Below are positions 7,289 to 13,620 of a stretch of DNA of 14,552 nt, piece after piece. Made by a program: the position numbers and the translations under genes. Numbering within the stretch: the stretch's first letter is position 1; each line of letters begins with the position of its first letter. Below the pieces are notes generated by a model. It did not search any database and was not told the DNA's origin. It saw only the letters and a list, made by a program, of their open reading frames with translations. Source of the stretch: Desulfocapsa sp. GTDB taxonomy: Bacteria; Desulfobacterota; Desulfobulbia; Desulfobulbales; Desulfocapsaceae. Location of the stretch: positions 1-14,552 of the forward strand of contig JAOZKX010000013.1 in NCBI GenBank assembly GCA_029935135.1. The letters are read 5' to 3'.

Positions 7289-8029
7289 TTAAATACCTCC
7301 ATTTACATCTAGTACAGCGCCTGTGATATAGGATGCCTTTTTGGATGCAAGAAAGAGGACAGCATCGGCAACCTCTTCAACCTTCCCAAAACGGCGCATG
7401 GGAACCATTTTTTTATAGGCCTTTACCTGTTCGTCGCTGAGGTCATCGATAAGGTCTGTATCAATAAAACCAGGAGAAACACAGTTGACAGTGATCTTTT
7501 TCTTGGCTGTTTCTTTACAGAGACTCCGGGTGAGGCCGATCTGTCCAGCCTTGGAGGCCCCATAGTTTGTTTGTCCGGCAAAACCCATGGATGCAACTGG
7601 AGATGTGATATTAATAATGCGGCCATATCGTTGTTTCAGCATCAGGAGTACAGCTCGGCGTGACATAAGGAATGTGCCGGTCAGGTTGATATCAATCACC
7701 CGTTGCCAGTTTTCCATATCCATCATCGCCAGGAGTTTATCCCGTCGGATGCCGGCATTATTTATCAAAATATCGATGGTCTCAAATTCGGCTTCAACCG
7801 TATCAAAAAAAGTGTCCACCTGCTTTTGCTCAGAGACATCACACTGGTGTAGCTGCAGGCGATCCCCCACAGCACTGCACTCTTCCTGGAAAGCATCGGC
7901 GGCAGTTTTGTTACCGCCATATACACCAATAACAGTTGCGCCCTGCTGCAGGAAAGCCAGGCTGAGTGCCTTACCTATCCCTCTACTGGCACCACTGATA
8001 ACTACTTTTTGTCCTTTGAAATCGGTCAT
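7289..8029 (-). CDS. fabG: FabG-like 3-oxoacyl-ACP reductase (SDR family)
   Basis: The 246-residue classical short-chain dehydrogenase has the cofactor motif SGASRGIG (12-19), NNAG (90-93), Asn114, and the catalytic Ser143, Tyr156 and Lys160 (YGASK), with INITSP before them and VSPGFIDTDL after. It ends ITGAVLDVNGGI, typical of FabG. FabG reduces 3-oxoacyl-ACP to 3-hydroxyacyl-ACP with NADPH. The ATG at 8029 is chosen because it is 1 bp after the upstream stop and gives MTDFKGQKVV, the expected SDR start; longer in-frame extensions would run back into the FAD gene. The setting, between an FAD oxidoreductase and FabZ and next to ACP and ketosynthase, suggests a pathway-specific ketoreductase. 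The general SDR/FabG call is firm, the substrate unknown. Confidence 0.9.
   Translation of the reverse strand: MTDFKGQKVVISGASRGIGKALSLAFLQQGATVIGVYGGNKTAADAFQEECSAVGDRLQLHQCDVSEQKQVDTFFDTVEAEFETIDILINNAGIRRDKLLAMMDMENWQRVIDINLTGTFLMSRRAVLLMLKQRYGRIINITSPVASMGFAGQTNYGASKAGQIGLTRSLCKETAKKKITVNCVSPGFIDTDLIDDLSDEQVKAYKKMVPMRRFGKVEEVADAVLFLASKKASYITGAVLDVNGGI
7295..7300 (-). promoter_or_regulatory. Strong ribosome binding site for the dehydratase, inside fabG
   Basis: GGAGGT encodes the last Gly-Gly pair of the ketoreductase and serves as a full Shine-Dalgarno for the next gene. It lies 9 nt before ATG 7285 and 6 nt before TTG 7288, so it leaves the start choice open between the two but fixes the region. 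Confidence 0.7.
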
Positions 8030-8030
8030 T

Positions 8031-9440
8031 TTAGTCGTTACTGCGCATATAGGCATCTACATCGTTTGAGACAATGACGCCGTAGTTGATGGCACCCAGC
8101 CAGCCAGACATAATAATTCCCACAGATCCCACATGGAAAAGACCGCCAACTTCTTTAAAGATATTGCGTGAGATATCCAGGCCTTCAAACTTTGTTCCAA
8201 AAGAAGTCCCGCGCGTATGTAGGGTGTAGCGGTTAAAGGTTCGCGGGGTGGCTGCCTCTATCCAGTCGATTTTCTCTTTTGCTCCTGGAAGATAGCGTTC
8301 CAGGTCAAGCAGGGTTCGTTGAATAAGGGACTCCTTTTCCTGACCGTACTGCTCATCAGAAAATGCTTCCCAGTCTTTATAGTTAGCATTCATGGAAGCC
8401 ACGATAGTATGGCGATTGTGGCCCGGGCGTGTTTTTGGGTAGTAGACAGAAAAGGTCTTTGACTTAGTGTGCAGGTCACACAGTTCTGTGGAACTGAATT
8501 CCGCAGCCTTTGAGGTGAAGAGCAGGTCACCAATATCGTCAAAACCCTCATCCTCTTTGATGCCGATATAGACCTGGCAGGATGAATTGTTTACCCGAAC
8601 CTTATCCGCTTTTTCCATAAAAGTATCTGAAAAAGCATCACGGCCAGCGAGATTATGGATGGTATTGGTAATCCCGGAATTGGAGACAACACTCTTGGCA
8701 GCAATGACCTTGCCACGGCATTCAACTCCTTTGACTTTCCCCTGCTCCACAATAATGCGGTCAACCTTGCAGTTGGTGCAGATGGTGACACCGCATTTTT
8801 CAAGCTCAACGGTCATCATTTTAATCAGCTTGTCTGTTCCGCCTTCAAAGGTAAATACCCCCTTGTTCATAAAGTTGGAAAAGACGATGCCATAGGTAAT
8901 GGCAGGGTCGTCCAGGGTGGATCCATTGGCGTAACTGATTGGTTCCATAAGTAAACGATGGACATCACTGCGACCGGGAAAATACTCATTAAAGAGTTCC
9001 CTGGTGGTCATGGATTGGTCATCGTAGAAATTCATGCCGGCAACACGGGCAAAAAAAGCATCTATGGTTGTTTTGGGAATCTTGAAATAGGAGATAAGTT
9101 TTTCGGTAAAATCAACGCGATCAAAGGTGGTCTTCAGTTGAAACTGGGGGTTGTCGAAAATGATATTTTTCAGTTGAACAATGGAGTTCATGATCTCCCT
9201 GTTCCAATATTTTTTACAGGTCTTAACCATTCCGTAAGGAAAACCATGTAAGGAGACATCAAAGATATGACCTTTTCTTTTAAACCAGGTGGCAAGGCCA
9301 CCAAGCTGGCTGTGATATTCCAGGAGTAAAACTTTGTAGCCGCAGTAAGCGAGACGATTGGCGGAAGTCAGTCCACCCAGGCCGGATCCGATAACGACGA
9401 CATCATATTGGTCCGCAGTTTGTGAGAAGGAAACAGGCAT
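8031..9440 (-). CDS. CrtI/phytoene desaturase-like FAD-dependent oxidoreductase A
   Basis: The 469-residue flavoprotein opens with the dinucleotide-binding motif VVVIGSGLGGLTSA (Gly-rich loop at 18-23) and Glu41 for the FAD ribose. The CrtI/RetSat-type continuation is QLGGLATWFKRKGHIFDVSL. Further hallmarks are FTFEGGTDKLIKMM (substrate/FAD region), AKSVVSNSG, and a C-terminal FAD-contacting segment GGLFHVGSVGIIMSGWLGAI. No signal peptide or membrane helix is seen. The family includes carotenoid desaturases, retinol saturases and related enzymes that move hydrogens on long polyene or isoprenoid chains. No phytoene synthase or other carotenoid gene is in the window. The neighbours are fatty-acid-type enzymes, so an acyl-chain substrate is more likely (inference). 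There is no good Shine-Dalgarno before the ATG. It is 26 bp after its paralogue and 1 bp before fabG. Confidence 0.85.
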   Translation of the reverse strand: MPVSFSQTADQYDVVVIGSGLGGLTSANRLAYCGYKVLLLEYHSQLGGLATWFKRKGHIFDVSLHGFPYGMVKTCKKYWNREIMNSIVQLKNIIFDNPQFQLKTTFDRVDFTEKLISYFKIPKTTIDAFFARVAGMNFYDDQSMTTRELFNEYFPGRSDVHRLLMEPISYANGSTLDDPAITYGIVFSNFMNKGVFTFEGGTDKLIKMMTVELEKCGVTICTNCKVDRIIVEQGKVKGVECRGKVIAAKSVVSNSGITNTIHNLAGRDAFSDTFMEKADKVRVNNSSCQVYIGIKEDEGFDDIGDLLFTSKAAEFSSTELCDLHTKSKTFSVYYPKTRPGHNRHTIVASMNANYKDWEAFSDEQYGQEKESLIQRTLLDLERYLPGAKEKIDWIEAATPRTFNRYTLHTRGTSFGTKFEGLDISRNIFKEVGGLFHVGSVGIIMSGWLGAINYGVIVSNDVDAYMRSND

Positions 9441-9466
9441 AATAAAAAAGAGATTGTCAGAGTATT

Positions 9467-10852
9467 TTAAAGTCTGGGCAGGATATGCTGATTGACAATG
9501 GAAACGCCACTTAACATGGCCCCGATGATGCCTAGAAATCCCTGATCAGTACCAGCTAAAAAGAGATTCTCATATCCAATATCCCCATCTTTTATTTTTA
9601 CAGGGTTTCCGTATATGGCACCCTGCTTTTTCGCAGTAAAGCGTTCAATGGTTATTGGTGTAAAGGTATCACGATATACAATGTTTTGACTGAAATTACC
9701 AACGATTTTCTCGGCTACTTCCAGGGAAGCAAGGGCAGTAGTATTTTTTGCGGATTCATACTCTGTCCTGCTGGAGCTGAGATGTTTCCACTCGTTATAG
9801 TTGGCCAGATGGGTGGTGCGTACTTCCATTGTTGGTGCGGAGGGTAAGTCCTGAAAATTCTGTGGCAAGCAGACTACGCCGCTGTTGAAGTCCACGAGCT
9901 GTTCGGGGTGCTGATAGGTGAATTTCTTGCTTGAATTATAGAAAATAATGGTACGATCATTGGATTCACTGAGTCTGGTACCTGCGGGAAGTTCAAATAT
10001 TGTTTCCACAAAGCCGAGTCTTGCTTTTGTTTCCAGGGGGGATGGTGTGCCAAGAAGGGCAAATGTTTCCTCTGAGCCGATAGTGGAAAGGAGATAGTCA
10101 CAACTGATAACCTCACCATTTTCAAGTTTCACGCCACTGACTTTTTTGTTGTTATGGAGGATGCGTTTGACAGAAGCTTTTGTGCGTATGGTTCCGCCAT
10201 GGTTCTTGTAGTGGAGGAGGAGCAGATCAAGAAAATCTTTTATGGTTCCGCCTGGACGAAACATTCCCTCCATAAAGATTGCTCTGAACATAATAACAAA
10301 CTGGCCTAGATCCATATCGTTTTCAATGGATGAGCCATAATAGGACAGGGGACAGAGCAGCATATCTACCAGCAGTGGATCATTCAGCTGTTCGAGAAGC
10401 ATTTCTCGTGCAGAGATAAAAGGCGCCGGACGGAAGGGGTCATACTCCTCAATAGTCTTCAGCAGATTTTGAAAGGAGTTATAAGAACTGGCGAATTTTA
10501 CGGCTATTTCAGTGCTGAGTTGTGAAATGTCATTTGAGAAAACAAGTGATTCCTGGTCAATAAATCGAACCTCACTGCTCAGTTGTTCGTGCAGATCCAG
10601 TTCTTTACGCTTAATCTTCAGCTGCCGTAACAGGCGGTTGAGCGGGGCATTTTTCGTTTTTGGGGCTGCGTAATTGGTTATGGCATGGAGGCCGGTTTCA
10701 AACAGTCTGTTGTTGCGGTAGTAGTAGGAATTGAGCCCGCCAACACGAGAGTGCTTTTCCAGGAGAAGGACATCGGGAATAAATCTGGCAAAACGAAGAG
10801 CGGCGGCAAGTCCGGAAAGACCGCCGCCGATAATCAAAAGGGGGACATGCAC
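9467..10852 (-). CDS. CrtI/RetSat-like FAD-dependent oxidoreductase B
   Basis: A second flavoprotein of the same superfamily, 461 residues: LLIIGGGLSGLAAAL (Gly loop 9-14), Glu32, then HSRVGGLNSYYYRNNRLFET. Central FRPGGTIKDFLDLLL corresponds to the EGG/PGG segment of CrtI proteins, and the end LFLAGTDQGFLGIIGAMLSG is the C-terminal FAD contact. It is clearly diverged from oxidoreductase A, so the two are probably not interchangeable; they may act in sequence or as a pair. The start is a GTG at 10852, 3 bp after the ACP stop. The N-terminal residues begin the Rossmann strand directly, so no upstream extension is needed, but the ribosome site is weak and coupling to the ACP gene is likely. The substrate is unknown; an ACP-bound acyl chain is inferred from context. 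Confidence 0.84.
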   Translation of the reverse strand: MHVPLLIIGGGLSGLAAALRFARFIPDVLLLEKHSRVGGLNSYYYRNNRLFETGLHAITNYAAPKTKNAPLNRLLRQLKIKRKELDLHEQLSSEVRFIDQESLVFSNDISQLSTEIAVKFASSYNSFQNLLKTIEEYDPFRPAPFISAREMLLEQLNDPLLVDMLLCPLSYYGSSIENDMDLGQFVIMFRAIFMEGMFRPGGTIKDFLDLLLLHYKNHGGTIRTKASVKRILHNNKKVSGVKLENGEVISCDYLLSTIGSEETFALLGTPSPLETKARLGFVETIFELPAGTRLSESNDRTIIFYNSSKKFTYQHPEQLVDFNSGVVCLPQNFQDLPSAPTMEVRTTHLANYNEWKHLSSSRTEYESAKNTTALASLEVAEKIVGNFSQNIVYRDTFTPITIERFTAKKQGAIYGNPVKIKDGDIGYENLFLAGTDQGFLGIIGAMLSGVSIVNQHILPRL

Positions 10853-10855
10853 TTG

Positions 10856-11107
10856 CTATGCGTCTGCCAGAAGTGGCTCCAGGTAATTTACACAGGAGTC
10901 AAGGGTGGCAAGCTCGGGGTAATCTTCTTCAGGGATCTGCAGCTTGTGGCGTTTACGAAGTTCCATAACGATATCGAGAAAGTCCATGGAGTCAAGGTCA
11001 AGCTGGTCACGTAGGGGTTTGTCCGCCTCTAGAGTGTCAAAGTCTGCATCTTCGTCGATGTCTTCAATGATTTCCAGAATAAGGTCTCTAATTGCATCGC
11101 GTGTCAT
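10856..11107 (-). CDS. Acyl carrier protein (pathway-specific)
   Basis: This is an 83-residue, strongly acidic four-helix carrier protein. The phosphopantetheine attachment site is Ser40 in LDLDSMDFLDIV. Length and motif fit a type II ACP, but the sequence (start MTRDAIRDLILEII, RKRHKLQIPEEDYPEL) differs from housekeeping AcpP, which has DSLD at the site. A specialised carrier for the adjacent enzymes is therefore likely. GGAG lies 6 nt upstream of the ATG. The gene lies 178 bp downstream of the ketosynthase and 3 bp upstream of FAD oxidoreductase B. Confidence 0.93.
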   Translation of the reverse strand: MTRDAIRDLILEIIEDIDEDADFDTLEADKPLRDQLDLDSMDFLDIVMELRKRHKLQIPEEDYPELATLDSCVNYLEPLLADA

Positions 11108-11185
11108 ATTTTTCTCCGGCCGTGGCCTGAATCTTCAAATGAAGATACTGGTCTCAATGTCTTTGCTATAGGGTGTATATAAAAT

Positions 11186-11201
11186 CTCACCGTTAAGTGA
11201 G
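11186..11201. repeat. Inverted repeat in the ketosynthase-ACP gap
   Basis: CTCAC and GTGAG arms are separated by 6 bp, inside a 178-bp gap (11108-11285) that is otherwise very AT-rich and holds no ORF. On the minus strand the stem is followed by ATTTTATAT, too poor for a confident terminator. It could be an operator, an attenuator or an mRNA-processing hairpin that lets ACP be made at a different level from the ketosynthase. Confidence 0.3.
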
Positions 11202-11285
11202 GAAAAACTCTCCCTTATACCATAGCCGGGGAAACTTTTTTATAATTATTTTTTAAAAAAGATAAAAAATAGTGAAAAAGTGCTT

Positions 11286-12524
11286 TTATTGCATTTTTTT
11301 CACGATAATAACAGAGTTAATTCCAACCATACCAAAGGAGTTGTTTAAAATAGTGTTCACAGAATCGAGTTTTACCGGTTGCTGTAAGACCATATTGGGA
11401 AGATCACATTCCGGGTCAAAGTCAGTTACATTGATAGTTGGGTGGACAAGATTATCTTCAAAGGCAGGAAGGTTGCCGGCAAGTTCAAGGACGCCTGCCG
11501 CTCCCATTGCATGGCCGATGATGCTTTTACTGTTGTTAATATATGTTGATTTCGAGTTTGCAAAGACCTTGCGGATGGCTTTACATTCTTCAATGTCGCC
11601 CTGTTTGGTACCGGTGGCGTGGGTGTTGAGAATATCAATATCCTCTGGTGCCAGCCCTGCCTTGGCAAGTGCCAGTTCCATGCATTCGGCCTGGCGTTTA
11701 TCATAGGGCAGAACGAAGTCACGGGCATCGGAATTCATGCCATAACCAACAATTTCCGCATAGATTTTTGCTCCCCTTTCCAGGGCGTCATCAAGTCTTT
11801 CAAGGACATAAATACATGCCCCTTCTGAGACAACGATACCGTTTCTGGAAAGATCAAAGGGACGACATGCCTTTCGGGGATCGTCGGCAGAGCCCAAAGC
11901 GCCCTGAGCCTGAAAACTTGCAAAAATACCAAAGGAACCGGTGGATTCTGATATCCCTCCGGCAAGTGCCATGTCAACTTCACCAAGACGCAGCATCTGT
12001 ACCCCCTGAATAAGGGATGCATTGCCGGCAGCACAGGCAGCACCGATGGCATAATGGGGCCCGGTGATACCAAGATTCATGGTGATCTCACCGGCAGGAT
12101 TGTTGAGGACTGTCCGCGGGTTGTGGTGGTGTGTCCAGTAATCTACATTGTAGTCATACTGGCTGATGTTGTAGACTTCGTTCTCGGTTTCCACTGTTCC
12201 ATGTTCGGTGAGTCCGATGTATACACCGATGCGTGAAGAGTCGTAATGATCAATGGGAAGAGTGGCATCCGCAAGTGCCTCATTGGCACAGTATACTCCA
12301 AGACAACCGGCACGTGTTCCTCGTTTGTTTTCCTTCTTCTTCCGATACTTTGTTTCGGGGAAGGTACATATACCGGCTGGAGCTTTGCCAAAATAGCGAA
12401 GATCAATTTCTGTTATTTCGCTGGTTCCGGCAAGAAGCTTCTGGCGGAATTCTGTGAGGTTATCTGCGTTTGGTGCGGCAAGGCCCACACCGGTAATAAC
12501 GATTCGTGTATTTAGTATATTCAT
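11286..12524 (-). CDS. Beta-ketoacyl-ACP synthase, FabF (KAS II) type
   Basis: The 412-residue condensing enzyme of usual KAS II length has an intact catalytic triad: Cys164 in AIGAACAAGNASL, His302 in NTHATGTKQGD and His338 in KSIIGHAMGAAG. It starts RIVITGVGLAAPNA and ends NNSFGMVGINSVIIVKK, both typical. It is thus an active ketosynthase, not a chain-length factor, which would lack the Cys. The segment about 60-135 (KYRKKKENKRG, then YWTHHHNP) is rich in basic and aromatic residues and is less like housekeeping FabF. It catalyses decarboxylative chain extension with malonyl-ACP; the starter is unknown. It is the first gene of the minus-strand block, divergent from the thioredoxin reductase-like gene. 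The ATG lacks a clear Shine-Dalgarno. Confidence 0.92.
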   Translation of the reverse strand: MNILNTRIVITGVGLAAPNADNLTEFRQKLLAGTSEITEIDLRYFGKAPAGICTFPETKYRKKKENKRGTRAGCLGVYCANEALADATLPIDHYDSSRIGVYIGLTEHGTVETENEVYNISQYDYNVDYWTHHHNPRTVLNNPAGEITMNLGITGPHYAIGAACAAGNASLIQGVQMLRLGEVDMALAGGISESTGSFGIFASFQAQGALGSADDPRKACRPFDLSRNGIVVSEGACIYVLERLDDALERGAKIYAEIVGYGMNSDARDFVLPYDKRQAECMELALAKAGLAPEDIDILNTHATGTKQGDIEECKAIRKVFANSKSTYINNSKSIIGHAMGAAGVLELAGNLPAFEDNLVHPTINVTDFDPECDLPNMVLQQPVKLDSVNTILNNSFGMVGINSVIIVKKMQ

Positions 12525-12540
12525 AGCGATGATTGACGGA

Positions 12541-12570
12541 GTTAAAGGTCTTGATTATATAGTGTGTCAA
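12541..12570 (-). promoter_or_regulatory. Candidate promoter for the ketosynthase-led block
   Basis: On the minus strand a perfect TTGACA (12570-12565) is followed after 18 bp by TTTAAC (12546-12541), four of six matches. A perfect TATAAT (12559-12554) also lies here but has no fitting -35 element. Either would give a short leader before the ATG at 12524. The exact start is uncertain. Confidence 0.4.
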
Positions 12571-12592
12571 AGAAAATAAGATGTATGATAAT
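12564..12592 (+). promoter_or_regulatory. Candidate divergent promoter for the thioredoxin reductase-like gene
   Basis: GTGTCA (12564-12569) and GATAAT (12587-12592) are 17 bp apart, matching four and five of six consensus bases. The -35 overlaps the minus-strand TTGACA, so the two divergent promoters could compete or share a regulator. The leader would be about 67 nt. Confidence 0.35.
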
Positions 12593-12665
12593 TTAGGGGA
12601 AAATTCAAGAGGAATACTCCTTTTTACGAAAATAGAGCAAATGATTTGCAATTTAAGGATACCAT

Positions 12666-13577
12666 ATGAGTGAAAAAAAAGATGTAGTCATTATTGGTGC
12701 AGGTCCGGCAGGTATACAGGCAGCTATCCATGCGGTACGAAAAAAATGTAGCGTTTTACTTTTGGGCAGGATTGAGAGGAGTGCACTGTACTCCGCCCAT
12801 GTCGAGAATTATGCCTGTGTCGAAGGAGTAAAGACAGGACAGGAATTATTGGAAGCAGGTATCGCCCAGGTAAAACAATTTGGGGCAGAGCTGGCTGAGG
12901 ATGATGTCTTGAAAATTTCCGAAGGCGATGGTGGTTTTGTACTCAATCTGGAAAGTGGCATTACTGTCTCCACCAGAGCAATCATTTTTGCTAATGGCAC
13001 ATCGAGAAAAAAACTGAAAGTTCCGGGAGAAAAGGAACTGTTCGGCAAGGGTGTTTCCTATTGTGTTGATTGTGATGCAAATTTTTACAGAGGGGCCACC
13101 GTTGCCGTGGTCGGAAATGCCAGTGCTGCAATCGATGGTGCATTGACCCTTACCGGTTATGCCTCAAAAGTATATCTGGTCAGCAGGGAACTGAGCGCTT
13201 CACAGGACCTGGTCAGTAAGCTTGCTGATTCTGCCATTGAACATGTGTCGGGTACTTGGGTAAGTGAGATACAGGGTGATGATGCTGTGCAGACTCTTGT
13301 GCTGGAAGACGGGCAACAGTTGGCTCTGGATGGCGTTTTTATAGAACTCGGCGCAAAAGGTGCCATGGAGCTGGCCCTCGAGATAGGGGTACAGCTGGAT
13401 ATGGATACCATGAGCCATATTGAGGCAAATAAGAAAACCCAGACAAACATTGCCGGGGTCTATGCCGCGGGTGATATTACCGGCCATCCATACCAGATGG
13501 CAAAGGCAGTTGGCGAAGGTTGCGTTGCCGGTATGGAAGCGGCGAGTTTTGCAAAAAAACAAAAACGGGATGAATAG
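12666..13577 (+). CDS. Thioredoxin reductase-like flavoprotein with CVDC site and degenerate NADPH motifs
   Basis: The 303-residue protein has the layout of low-molecular-weight thioredoxin reductase. The FAD motif IIGAGPAGIQAA is at 9-20, the redox-active disulfide is CVDC (Cys133, Cys136) followed by Asp137, and the C-terminal FAD motif GVYAAGDITG is intact. The NADPH half is unusual: the expected GGGDSA-type loop reads VGNASAA (149-155), and the HRRxxxR motif that grips the NADPH phosphate reads VSRELSASQ (172-180). An electron donor other than NADPH is therefore likely; NADPH-independent relatives (ferredoxin-linked, or the atypical Desulfovibrio enzyme) are known from the literature, as I recall. 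AAGGA sits 6 nt before the ATG. No thioredoxin gene is next to it. A secreted protease gene follows after 43 bp without a visible terminator. Confidence 0.85.
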   Translation: MSEKKDVVIIGAGPAGIQAAIHAVRKKCSVLLLGRIERSALYSAHVENYACVEGVKTGQELLEAGIAQVKQFGAELAEDDVLKISEGDGGFVLNLESGITVSTRAIIFANGTSRKKLKVPGEKELFGKGVSYCVDCDANFYRGATVAVVGNASAAIDGALTLTGYASKVYLVSRELSASQDLVSKLADSAIEHVSGTWVSEIQGDDAVQTLVLEDGQQLALDGVFIELGAKGAMELALEIGVQLDMDTMSHIEANKKTQTNIAGVYAAGDITGHPYQMAKAVGEGCVAGMEAASFAKKQKRDE

Positions 13578-13605
13578 GGGTGAATTGTAATAACTTGGAA
13601 AATAT

Positions 13606-13612
13606 GAGGAGG
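13606..13612 (+). promoter_or_regulatory. Strong ribosome binding site for the M35 peptidase
   Basis: GAGGAGG lies 8 nt before the ATG at 13621, fixing that start; the protein then begins with a good signal peptide. No promoter was seen in the 43-bp gap, so the gene may share a transcript with the upstream flavoprotein. Confidence 0.75.
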
Positions 13613-13620
13613 ATGGGTGG

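Noticed and set aside
8030-8056. Longer fabG start nine codons upstream of ATG 8029
   Set aside because: It would overlap the end of the FAD gene and add residues that are not part of the SDR fold; ATG 8029 follows the upstream stop directly.
8031-10852. A carotenoid biosynthesis cluster
   Set aside because: No phytoene synthase, GGPP synthase or cyclase is present, and all other neighbours are fatty-acid-type enzymes; the CrtI similarity alone does not establish a carotenoid substrate.
11275-11300. Hairpin with A and T runs across the ketosynthase stop as a terminator
   Set aside because: It has only three GC-containing pairs plus an A/T stem with a bulge, so stability is poor, and termination here would leave ACP without a clear promoter.
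11648-12013. 121-codon plus-strand frame opposite the ketosynthase
   Set aside because: It is a shadow of a highly conserved enzyme, rich in Pro/Arg/His, with no plausible domain.
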